Source: an uncultured Acidobacteriaceae bacterium
Lineage (GTDB): Bacteria > Acidobacteriota > Terriglobia > Terriglobales > Acidobacteriaceae
Length of the DNA stretch: 38,790 bases
Direction of reading: 5' to 3'
NCBI GenBank assembly: GCA_903911925.1
Contig: CAIWFH010000130.1
Location: forward strand, 1-38,790
The notes below the pieces were generated by a model. It worked only from the letters and a program-made list of their open reading frames with translations, made no database searches and was not told the DNA's origin. Made by a program: the position numbers and the translations under genes. How positions within the stretch are numbered: the first letter of the stretch is position 1; each line of letters starts with the position of its first letter. This document shows positions 17,472 through 24,667 of the stretch, piece by piece.

Positions 17472-18176
17472 CTATTGTGCCGATTCCAGCAGCGCGCTCA
17501 GGCCCTTCATGTCCTTCACGACGATCTGCCTCGCGTCGACATCCAGCAGCCCTTCGGCTTGCAGGCGCATGAGATTTCGTGAGATCAGTTCTCGCACTGT
17601 GCCAAGCTGGTTCGCCAGTTCCTGATGACTGGCAGGTAATTGAATTTCAACTCCCCGCGCGGTAGCTTTTCCTTCACCCTGTGCGAGTTTGACTAGAACT
17701 GCAATGAGCCGCTGGCGCACCGTGGTAAACGACAACTCCTCAATGATCCCAACCAGGCGCCGCAGCCGCGCTCCTACCACCTCAAGCACCTTGAGCGCTA
17801 CCTCTGGATGATCCATGCAATATGCCTGGAAATCGCGTCTCGATACATAGGCAATCTCAGTCTCTTCGGTTGCCACTGCGGACGCGGGAAATGGCCCTCC
17901 GTCGAAAACAGGAAGTTCCGCAACCGACTCGCCCGGCGTATTCACCGCCAGCACCTGCTCCCGGCCGCTCATTGAGGTTTTGAAGATTCGCACTTTTCCG
18001 CGCACAATAATATGCAGGCCGTTGCACGGTTCGCCCTCTGAAAACAGCAACTCGTCCGCGCTGAATAATTTGCGCACTGTGCGAGCCGCGAGGGTTTGAA
18101 GTTCAGGCTGCGAGAGGCCCGACAACAATGCGGTTTTGCCCAGAACTCCGGCCAGATCGATGCGTTCAATGGTCAC
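17472..18176 (-). CDS. Crp/Fnr-family transcriptional regulator
   Basis: The 234 residues consist of a cyclic-nucleotide-like sensor barrel (LLFSEGEPCNGLHIIVRGKV, VNTPGESVAELPVFDGG), a long dimerisation helix (ALKVLEVVGARLRRLVG) and a C-terminal winged helix with recognition helix SHQELANQLGTVRELISRN. The N-terminal Cys cluster of FNR is absent, so it does not bind a 4Fe-4S cluster in the FNR way; the type fits DNR/NnrR-like regulators that respond to NO or other redox signals, but the ligand cannot be read from sequence. It starts at a GTG with a weak ribosome site. It shares a short divergent promoter with a hemerythrin gene and precedes the RIC gene, so both are probable targets. Confidence 0.88.
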   Translation of the reverse strand: MTIERIDLAGVLGKTALLSGLSQPELQTLAARTVRKLFSADELLFSEGEPCNGLHIIVRGKVRIFKTSMSGREQVLAVNTPGESVAELPVFDGGPFPASAVATEETEIAYVSRRDFQAYCMDHPEVALKVLEVVGARLRRLVGIIEELSFTTVRQRLIAVLVKLAQGEGKATARGVEIQLPASHQELANQLGTVRELISRNLMRLQAEGLLDVDARQIVVKDMKGLSALLESAQ

Positions 18177-18194
18177 GTGGAAATTCTAGCAGCC

Positions 18195-18210
18195 CGCGAC
18201 TTTAGTCACT
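18195..18210. promoter_or_regulatory. Candidate Crp/Fnr-type operator in the divergent promoter
   Basis: CGCGACTTTAGTCACT matches the site at 17450 in the arm GTCACT and in the run ACTT-x-x-GTCACT; the second arm is imperfect (four of six positions complementary). It lies 19 bp before the regulator's GTG and 64 bp before the hemerythrin ATG, suited to autoregulation and shared control. Confidence 0.4.
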
Positions 18211-18273
18211 GCAAAGCGCTGCCCTTGCGCAGTCTCATGGATACATCAACGCGCTTGAAAGGCGGGCAAGAAA

Positions 18274-18804
18274 ATGGCGATACAAATTGGTGCAAAACCC
18301 GACAGCGGATTCGAAGATCCGATTGGCATGCTGGCCGATTGCCACCGCAGGGTCGAGAGTTTCCTCGGCATCTTGTGCGTGGTGGTTGAGCGCGCCCAGA
18401 ACAGGGAACTCGCGGATGAAGAGAAGACTGCGGTTCAATCGGCACTGCACTATTTCAAACAGGGTGGTCAGCGGCACACCGCCGATGAAGAGGAGTCCCT
18501 GTTTCCCCGATTGCGCGGAGGCTCCGATCCTGCAATTGAAGCCATCGTTGGACTGCAATCGGACCATCGCCGTGCCAATCGGTTGCATGACGCCATCGAG
18601 AGCCTCTACCTGACCTGGATCTCTAGCGGCAAACTGGCGCCCGGGCAGCAAGAGCAACTGCTGTCGCAGACCGCCGAGCTCAAGGAACTCTATGCAGCCC
18701 ACATCCAGGTGGAGGAGACCGTCGTGTTTCCTTATGCCGCGAAGGTGCTTGATAGCGAACTAATTGCCAGCATCGGCGCCGAATTTAAGATGCGAAGAAA
18801 ATAG
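18274..18804 (+). CDS. Hemerythrin HHE-domain protein
   Basis: A 176-residue soluble four-helix protein with the ligand pattern of HHE hemerythrins: MLADCHRRVESFL (first His), GGQRHTADEEESLFPRL (His and Glu), LQSDHRRANRLHDA and YAAHIQVEETVVFPYA. Such proteins hold a carboxylate-bridged di-iron centre and bind oxygen, NO or iron. It is transcribed divergently from the Crp/Fnr gene with 97 bp between them; together with the RIC gene this suggests an NO/oxygen-handling regulon. It is convergent with the desaturase gene, 9 bp away. Confidence 0.88.
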   Translation: MAIQIGAKPDSGFEDPIGMLADCHRRVESFLGILCVVVERAQNRELADEEKTAVQSALHYFKQGGQRHTADEEESLFPRLRGGSDPAIEAIVGLQSDHRRANRLHDAIESLYLTWISSGKLAPGQQEQLLSQTAELKELYAAHIQVEETVVFPYAAKVLDSELIASIGAEFKMRRK

Positions 18805-18813
18805 CGGCACTCC

Positions 18814-19884
18814 TTAGTTTGAAGTGACCATCGTATTCGAGTGAGCCCCAGACGCCGCGGGAAGGGTAGCGGCGAATTGATAATCGGGATCGGTCTTTTG
18901 CCGCTTCTGGATGGCGGCGATTTCGAGCCAGGTGGCGAGCAATCCCCGCGTGGCGGGGGGCATGTCCGATTCAATCAACGACCGCAGTTTGGCAAGCTTG
19001 TAGCACGGAACGGCGGCGTACATGTGATGTTCGGCATGGTAGTTCATGTGCCAGTAGAGGAAGCTTACCACCGGATTCAAAATAAAAGTGCGGCAGCAGA
19101 GACGAAAGTCGGGCACGTTGTCCTGGAGGCCGATGTGCTGTGTGCTGTTGCACAGGAAGAAGAGCCAGTTGCCGTAAAAGGGCGCAAGGGTGGTGACAAC
19201 CGGCAACATCCAGAGATGGAAATAGATTGAGACGGCAATGATGGCGCCCTGGCCCAGTAGGAGGAACCGCGCCCAGCGAATGGGGCGGCGTTTTTCTTCG
19301 GGCGTGGAATCGCTGAATGCGACCTCCATCCATTCGTGACTGAAGTACGTGCCGCCCATGGAGGTCTGCAGATAGCCGCCCGCGGCCCGAATCGCGCTCC
19401 AGATTGTCTTTACCATTGTGACTGGATCGACGAAACCCTTGAAAAAGAAATCGCGCACCATCACGTGAAGCGGAAGGACGACTTCGCCGTCGTCGGGCGG
19501 GTGCAATGTGTAGCGATGGTGCCGCGCATGGCTGGCCTTGAACATGTCGAAATTAATCCACGCGAAGAACGACAGAATCCGGTTGAAGAAACCGTTCAGT
19601 CCCTTGGTCCGAAAAACTGTTCCATGGCCAAGCTCATGAATGCCGTTGGGCAGAAAAGCGCAGACGGTTCCGTGCAGGAAGACGAGCCCCACGACGGCAG
19701 GCCAGGGAAGCCGGCCCAACGAGAAAAAGGCCAGCGAACCGGTGGTGGCAAGAATTGCAAGGAAGCCGAGGGTTTGGATAAATCCGCGGAGGTCGCTGCG
19801 GTCGTGAAGGAACTTCACGGCTTCTTGATTGAGGGGACAACGATACCACCTGACGATGGTGGGCTTTCTTATGTCTGCCGTCAT
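18814..19884 (-). CDS. Membrane fatty acid desaturase
   Basis: The 356 residues hold several hydrophobic segments and the three histidine boxes of membrane di-iron desaturases: HELGHGTVF, HARHHRYTLHP and MNYHAEHHMYAAVP, plus an extra His-containing motif NSTQHIGLQDN as in DesA/beta-carotene-hydroxylase-like members. It would introduce a double bond into a lipid acyl chain or a related substrate; the substrate and position cannot be read. It lies 120 bp downstream of tmk on the same strand. Confidence 0.88.
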   Translation of the reverse strand: MTADIRKPTIVRWYRCPLNQEAVKFLHDRSDLRGFIQTLGFLAILATTGSLAFFSLGRLPWPAVVGLVFLHGTVCAFLPNGIHELGHGTVFRTKGLNGFFNRILSFFAWINFDMFKASHARHHRYTLHPPDDGEVVLPLHVMVRDFFFKGFVDPVTMVKTIWSAIRAAGGYLQTSMGGTYFSHEWMEVAFSDSTPEEKRRPIRWARFLLLGQGAIIAVSIYFHLWMLPVVTTLAPFYGNWLFFLCNSTQHIGLQDNVPDFRLCCRTFILNPVVSFLYWHMNYHAEHHMYAAVPCYKLAKLRSLIESDMPPATRGLLATWLEIAAIQKRQKTDPDYQFAATLPAASGAHSNTMVTSN

Positions 19885-19956
19885 GGTGCGAGGCTAGCAC
19901 ACATTGGACTGATTTTGCCTCATCGGCTGCAAAAGTGGAATTGGCGGCATAAAAAG

Positions 19957-20007
19957 TCAATGGCCATCAAGCAGATTCACAGAGGCCGCAAAATTCAATG
20001 GCCATCA
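19957..20007. repeat. Two direct copies of TCAATGGCCATCA
   Basis: The 13-base word occurs at 19957-19969 and 19995-20007, the second copy covering the tmk stop codon. The core ATGGCCAT is palindromic. It may be a processing or binding site between tmk and the desaturase gene, or chance. Confidence 0.4.
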
Positions 20008-20682
20008 CGAGATCAGCTGTTCCTGACCGGCGATCATGAGCCTCTCGGCCACTGCTTCAACAATCTGCTCGTGGACCTCGTCGATGCCCAGGTTGCCCTC
20101 GATCAGGGTCACCCTCTCAGGCTCCCGGGCGGCGATTTCGCGGTATTTCTGCCATACCCGGCGATAGAACCCGTCCTGCTCCGTCTCGAAGCGGTTTTCG
20201 TCCTGGCCGGTCTGGGCGGTTACGCGGTCGTTGCGGCGGCGGGCGCGATCAAGAGAAGATTCGAGCGAAGGAAGCAATAGCAACGTCAGGTCTGGTTGCA
20301 GGTTGCCGCAGACCAACCTGTGCAGGTCAAGCACAACCTGCGAGCCAAGTTCCCGGCCGCCTCCCTGGTAAGCCTCTGTGGAGTCGGTAAAGCGGTCGCA
20401 GAGTACGATTTTCCCCGCGGCCAGCGCCGGCTCAATGACTTCTGCAATGCATTGCGCCCGATCGGCAAACATCAGGGCCATTTCGGCTCGGGGAGCCAGG
20501 CCGCTCGAGCGCGAATCCAATAACAGCTCGCGGATGCGGTCGCCCGTAATCGTTCCCCCCGGCTGGCGGGTCACCGCCGGCTGCAGGTTGCGGCGCTGCA
20601 TCCATGCAGACAAACGCTTGATTTGCGTAGTTTTACCGGAACCATCAAGACCTTCGAGCGTGATGAAAAGACCGCGCGGCAT
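20005..20682 (-). CDS. tmk: Thymidylate kinase
   Basis: Phosphorylates dTMP to dTDP with ATP for DNA synthesis. The 225 residues start with the P-loop in EGLDGSGKTTQIKRL, followed by the DRx motif CDRFTDSTEAYQGGGRELG and the acidic/Arg lid region (SLDRARRRNDR). Length is usual for the family. No other DNA polymerase clamp-loader gene is adjacent, although holB occurs 12 kb downstream. Confidence 0.95.
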   Translation of the reverse strand: MPRGLFITLEGLDGSGKTTQIKRLSAWMQRRNLQPAVTRQPGGTITGDRIRELLLDSRSSGLAPRAEMALMFADRAQCIAEVIEPALAAGKIVLCDRFTDSTEAYQGGGRELGSQVVLDLHRLVCGNLQPDLTLLLLPSLESSLDRARRRNDRVTAQTGQDENRFETEQDGFYRRVWQKYREIAAREPERVTLIEGNLGIDEVHEQIVEAVAERLMIAGQEQLIS

Positions 20683-20820
20683 GGGCAGAGTCTATCACCC
20701 GGCCAAACCGGTCCCCAAACAAAGTTGGAGACTACGTATGTTGCGATGTGGTAAAAGTGGGGGGTACATTCTACGAAAACCGGAGGCAGGCGACTGCGCT
20801 CCACTGGAGTTCAAAAGAAA

Positions 20821-21903
20821 GTGAAATTCAGCACGTTTCAAAAACTGTCTTTTTCCGGCTTCCTTGCGGTCGCCATGTTCCTAGCCAGCCAGATGCAAGC
20901 TCAAAACCTGACGCTGGAAGGTCAAACCGGCGGGTTCCTAACCCCCACAGCCTACGTTGTTTATGCAGAAAAGGGTCAATTCTTCTCGCACCCTGCCATC
21001 GGCATCCACTTCATCAATGCTTCCAAGGTGATTGGCAATATTGAGACCCTGAGCATTACTGAAAGCTTTGCCGGCCGCGCCGAGTTGGGCTATACGCGCA
21101 GCATCCACCAGTTCGGCAATGAAGGCTCGGGCTCCGCGTCGGCAGCCGTGGTCCCCGGAGGCTTTAGCCAGCTCTGGAATGCCAACGGCATGAACATCTT
21201 TCACGGCAAGGTAGTGGCAATCAAGGACGGACAATTCGGCGCATGGACGCCGGGCTTGGCCGTCGGCGGGCTGGTTCGCACCGGCGACAAATTTGTTACC
21301 GGCCAGGCGGCTGTCCTTGCCACGGAAGCCGAAAATGCGTACTGCTATTACACGGGCGCATATCTGGGAGGGCTGTGTGACCCACAGGTTCCCATCCCGG
21401 CTGCCAAGGCCTACACCAATGGCGACGTCTACATCGCGGTAACCAAGACCTGGGCCAAAAAGCCGGTACCTTTCCTGGTGAACTTCGGCTGGAAGGCGAC
21501 CAATGCCACCATCTTCGGCATCGGTGGCCAGAGCACGCGCTTCGGCGGCAGGATCTTCGGCGGCCTGGGCATTCCGCTGCCCCTCGGCCATGGCATCGTT
21601 GCGGTGCCTTCGATGGGCTTTACGCAGGAGCCCGGCACAAGCAAGGGTCTCGGCACCGCCTCTTACACCAGCCTTCCGCTGGTGGGCGGCAAGGCCGATA
21701 TCCCCACAACCCTGGACTACGCTGTGCGCGTGACCCAGATTGAGCATCCCCACTTCGCTTTCGATATCGGCATCGGCGCTGTGGCAAGCCATATCGGATC
21801 GGCCCCGACGTTTACATTTCCCAACCCCTCGCCCACCGGCACAGCTCTTGTCGATCTCCAGGCCAAGAAGGTTCTGGGAATGGGCCTCAGCTACCGCTAT
21901 TGA
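20821..21903 (+). CDS. Probable outer-membrane beta-barrel protein
   Basis: The 360 residues begin at a GTG with a signal peptide (a hydrophobic run ending ASQMQA, cleavage before Q). The mature part is Gly/Thr/aromatic-rich with alternating hydrophobic residues (GKVVAIKDGQFGAWTPGLAV, PFLVNFGWKATNATIFGIGG) and ends in VLGMGLSYRY, an aromatic C-terminus typical of barrel strands recognised by the BAM complex. It most resembles DUF3034-type or porin-like proteins, but I do not recognise a specific family. One CYYTGAYLGGLC pair could form an extracellular disulfide. A strong terminator follows. Confidence 0.75.
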   Translation: MKFSTFQKLSFSGFLAVAMFLASQMQAQNLTLEGQTGGFLTPTAYVVYAEKGQFFSHPAIGIHFINASKVIGNIETLSITESFAGRAELGYTRSIHQFGNEGSGSASAAVVPGGFSQLWNANGMNIFHGKVVAIKDGQFGAWTPGLAVGGLVRTGDKFVTGQAAVLATEAENAYCYYTGAYLGGLCDPQVPIPAAKAYTNGDVYIAVTKTWAKKPVPFLVNFGWKATNATIFGIGGQSTRFGGRIFGGLGIPLPLGHGIVAVPSMGFTQEPGTSKGLGTASYTSLPLVGGKADIPTTLDYAVRVTQIEHPHFAFDIGIGAVASHIGSAPTFTFPNPSPTGTALVDLQAKKVLGMGLSYRY

Positions 21904-21924
21904 TTTGAAGTTGTTCGCTTAACG

Positions 21925-21956
21925 AAATGCCCGCGTTCGCGCGGGCATTTCTGTTT
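21925..21956 (+). terminator. Rho-independent terminator after the barrel gene
   Basis: A perfect 11-bp stem AAATGCCCGCG/CGCGGGCATTT with a TTCG tetraloop followed by CTGTTT. Confidence 0.9.
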
Positions 21957-22131
21957 AAGGAACCATCGCACCCTTAAGTGTACGCAGCCAAAGGTTTCTC
22001 CCTGTGCCGCTTTGACCAGCATGGCGTGTGGGCGCGGCGTAATCTCCCCCGTAGCTTCAAGGCCGTTGCTCTGCCAGGGGCAAATGGATTCGCCGGCAAG
22101 AGCAGGCACGAAAGCACAGGAGGCTTTTCCC

Positions 22132-23421
22132 ATGCGATTGTTCCGCTCTGTGCGTTGGCTTATGCTGACGTTCCTTCTCTACCCGATCCCTGCATCTTCG
22201 GCCGCCCAGATCTCCATCAGCGTCGAGTTTGCCCCGCCGATGCTTCCTGTCTATGAACAACCCATCTGCCCCGAACCGAACCTGATGTGGGTACCGGGCT
22301 ATTGGGCCTATGGCGATAACGACTACTACTGGGTTCCCGGCGCCTGGGTTGAAGCGCCCTATGAGGGCGCGCTTTGGACTCCCGACTACTGGGACTGGTC
22401 TGGCGGGCGCTACAGGTTCCATCGCGGCTACTGGGGCCGCCACGTGGGCTACTACGGCGGGGTGAACTATGGCTACGGCTACGAGGGCGTCGGCTTCTCT
22501 GGCGGCCAGTGGCGCGGCAACCAGTTCGCCTATAACACCGCGGTCATGCGCGTGAATGAGAACATCATCCACACCACCTATGTCGATCGCACCATCGTGG
22601 AAAGAAATACCGTGGCACGGGACAGCCGAGTGGCTTACAGCGGAGGGCCCGGCGGCATCAGGCATACGGCCAGCGCGCAAGAGCGGGCTGCTGAGCGCGA
22701 AAAGCATTCGGCTCCCACCCGGTACCAGGCGCAGCACGTCGAGGCCGCCAAATCCGACAGGACTTCGTTTGCAAAGGCGAATGGCGGCCGCCCGGCCCAT
22801 GCAGCCCTTGAGAAGCCGCTTGGCGCCGCAAGTCACATCGCGCCTGCCGCGGCAAAAACAGAAACCAGGCCGGGCGCTAAGAGTGAAGCAAGGCCCAAGA
22901 CTGAATCGAGAAATGCGACAAGATCAGGGGCCGCGTCGAGGACTGAAGCAAGACCAAAGGCTGAGCCAAGGACCGAAGCGAGGCCGAAAATGGAGCCGAA
23001 GGCTGAGATGAGACCGAGGGCTGAACCCAGGACCGAAGCAAAGCCCAAAGCGGAGCCAAGGACTGAAGCGAGGCCGGAAGTGGAGCCAAAGGCTGAGGTG
23101 CGACCGAAAACCGAACCCAGGACCGAAGCTAGACCCAAAGCTGAGCCCAGGACTGAGATGAGACCGAAGGCTGAACCGAGGACTGAAGCACGACCCATGG
23201 CTGCGCCGAAGGCCGAGCCAAGGATCGCACCAAAGCCAGAGACAAGGACTGCGCCGAAGTCCGAGCCAAGAACTGAATCTCGTCCTGCACCGCAGCAGCA
23301 TGCGGCACCCCCGCAACGAGCACCCGAGCAACACGCCGCCCCGCAGCAGCATGCCGCGCCGCAGCAACATGCAGCGCCCCAGCAGCACGCGGCACCCAAG
23401 GCGGAATCCCGGCCCAAGTAA
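22132..23421 (+). CDS. Secreted YXWGXW-repeat protein with decapeptide-repeat tail
   Basis: 429 residues. The ATG at 22132 follows AGGAGG and opens a signal peptide (MRLFRSVRWLMLTFLL, then PIPASSA). The globular part holds WxxGxW-type repeats: MWVPGYWAYGDNDYYWVPGA, LWTPDYWDWSGG and GYWGRHVGYYGGVNYGYGY. From about residue 265 the tail is highly charged and repetitive: about ten units like RTEARPKAEP, then QQHAAP hexapeptides. No membrane anchor is seen. YXWGXW domains are of unknown function and often exported; the polycationic/anionic tail suggests cell-surface or polymer binding (inference). A longer frame from 22012 is ignored because the ribosome site and signal peptide fix the start. Confidence 0.85.
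   Translation: MRLFRSVRWLMLTFLLYPIPASSAAQISISVEFAPPMLPVYEQPICPEPNLMWVPGYWAYGDNDYYWVPGAWVEAPYEGALWTPDYWDWSGGRYRFHRGYWGRHVGYYGGVNYGYGYEGVGFSGGQWRGNQFAYNTAVMRVNENIIHTTYVDRTIVERNTVARDSRVAYSGGPGGIRHTASAQERAAEREKHSAPTRYQAQHVEAAKSDRTSFAKANGGRPAHAALEKPLGAASHIAPAAAKTETRPGAKSEARPKTESRNATRSGAASRTEARPKAEPRTEARPKMEPKAEMRPRAEPRTEAKPKAEPRTEARPEVEPKAEVRPKTEPRTEARPKAEPRTEMRPKAEPRTEARPMAAPKAEPRIAPKPETRTAPKSEPRTESRPAPQQHAAPPQRAPEQHAAPQQHAAPQQHAAPQQHAAPKAESRPK
22930..23285 (+). repeat. Coding tandem repeat, 30-bp period
   Basis: About ten imperfect copies of a 30-base unit encode variants of RTEARPKAEP (RTEARPKMEP, RTEAKPKAEP, RTEMRPKAEP). It is coding sequence, not an array of spacers. Confidence 0.85.
23290..23400 (+). 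repeat. Coding hexapeptide repeats QQHAAP
   Basis: An 18-base unit (cagcagcatgcggcaccc-like) repeats in the 3' end of the gene and recurs in the tail of the paralogue at about 24445-24590. Confidence 0.8.
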
Positions 23422-23455
23422 CATCCGGAAGCGCGCAAGGTGAAGTTTCAACAGG

Positions 23456-23485
23456 AAAGGCCCACGGTCAGCCGTGGGCCTTTCT
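23456..23485 (+). terminator. Rho-independent terminator after the first YXWGXW gene
   Basis: A perfect 12-bp stem AAAGGCCCACGG/CCGTGGGCCTTT with loop TCAG, followed by a short CT run. Confidence 0.88.
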
Positions 23486-23628
23486 GCGTTTCGGGTCCAG
23501 CGCAGTAAAGTCCAGATTCCACCAAATCCTCTGCAACTTTTGCCTGCTCAGCGGGTTCCAGAAGGCGTACTCTGTTTTGGGCCACCGCGTAATATGTTTT
23601 TCATCTTTGAAACCAGGAGGCTTTCCGA

Positions 23629-24609
23629 ATGCAACTGTTCCGCTCTGCTCGCTGGCTTATGCTGGCATTGCTTCTGTCTGTGATTTCCATTTCGGCGAAT
23701 GCCGGAGTCTTGATCAGCGTCGGGTTTGCTCCGCCCCCGCTGCCTGTTTATGACCAACCGCCTTGCCCCGAGCCAGGCATGATGTGGACCCCCGGCTACT
23801 GGGCTTACGGCCCGGAGGGCTACTACTGGGTTCCCGGCACCTGGGTCCCGGCCCCTTATGAAGGCGCGCTGTGGACGCCCGGCTACTGGGGCTGGTCCGG
23901 CGGAATGTTCATTTTCCATGAAGGCTACTGGGGACGCCACGTCGGCTACTACGGCGGCGTCAACTACGGCTTCGGCTATGGGGGCATCGGCTTTGTGGGT
24001 GGTGGGTGGCGCGGCCACGAGTTCGCCTACAACAGGGCAGTAATGCACGTGGGTGAGGGCGGACGATGGGGCGGCCGCGTTTACGAAGACCGCGGGATTG
24101 TCGAAAGAGGCTTTGTTGACCGGGGCAGCCGCGTCGCTTTCAGCGGCGGACCCGGCGGCATCCGCCACGAGGCCCGCGCGGAAGAGCGTCTGGCCGAGCA
24201 TGATCGGCACATGGCCCACACATCGTTCCAGCAACAGCATGAGTTCTCCGCAAGGGGAGACAGGACGTCCTATTTCAAGTCCAATGGCGGCCGCCCGCAA
24301 AACATGGCAGTCTCCAGGCCGCTTGGTGCGGAAACGCATTCGCCATCCTATGGGGGAAGGGGAGCGGCAGCCGGCGGAGCGCACTCAATGGGAGCGCCTT
24401 CCAATCGTGGCGGCATGAATTCGCAAGTGCGCGCGACACCACAATCCCATGCCGCTCCGCAATCCCACGCGGCTCCACAGACCCACGCGGCGCCACAACA
24501 ACACGCTGCGATACAGCAACACACCGCACCGCAGCAGCACGCAATGCCGCAACAGCACACAGCTCCGCAACAGCATGCGGCACCCAGCGGAGGCCATCAG
24601 CATAGGTAA
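23629..24609 (+). CDS. Secreted YXWGXW-repeat protein, paralogue of the previous gene
   Basis: 326 residues. The start is fixed by AGGAGG and a signal peptide (MQLFRSARWLMLALLL, ending SANA before G). The body is clearly homologous to the gene at 22132: MMWTPGYWAYGPEGYYWVPG, LWTPGYWGWSGG, GYWGRHVGYYGGVNYGFGYG and a shared VAFSGGPGGIRHEA. The C-terminal tail lacks the decapeptide repeats; it has a Gly-rich linker and QQHAAP/QSHAAP hexapeptides. The His-rich tail could bind metal (inference). The two genes are a tandem duplication, each with its own leader and terminator, so they may be expressed independently. Confidence 0.85.
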   Translation: MQLFRSARWLMLALLLSVISISANAGVLISVGFAPPPLPVYDQPPCPEPGMMWTPGYWAYGPEGYYWVPGTWVPAPYEGALWTPGYWGWSGGMFIFHEGYWGRHVGYYGGVNYGFGYGGIGFVGGGWRGHEFAYNRAVMHVGEGGRWGGRVYEDRGIVERGFVDRGSRVAFSGGPGGIRHEARAEERLAEHDRHMAHTSFQQQHEFSARGDRTSYFKSNGGRPQNMAVSRPLGAETHSPSYGGRGAAAGGAHSMGAPSNRGGMNSQVRATPQSHAAPQSHAAPQTHAAPQQHAAIQQHTAPQQHAMPQQHTAPQQHAAPSGGHQHR

Positions 24610-24632
24610 GGCTCAAGTTGTTTCTTAACTGG

Positions 24633-24659
24633 AAAGGCCCGCGGTCACCGCGGGCCTTT
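24633..24659. terminator. Bidirectional terminator between the second YXWGXW gene and recJ
   Basis: A perfect 12-bp stem AAAGGCCCGCGG/CCGCGGGCCTTT with loop TCA. Its near-identity to the hairpin at 23456 shows the duplication included the terminator. It also lies just after the recJ stop on the other strand. Confidence 0.85.
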
Positions 24660-24667
24660 CTGCGCTA

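Noticed and set aside
19336..20280. 314-codon plus-strand frame opposite the desaturase and tmk genes
   Set aside because: Both genes on the other strand have clear catalytic motifs; the frame has none.
22930..23400. CRISPR-like periodic repeats
   Set aside because: The 30-bp and 18-bp periods are multiples of three, without spacers, inside a coding frame.
22833..23451. Minus-strand frames with Gly/Ser/Leu/Cys repeats opposite the decapeptide repeats
   Set aside because: They are reverse readings of the repeat region; the plus strand has signal peptide, ribosome site and terminator.
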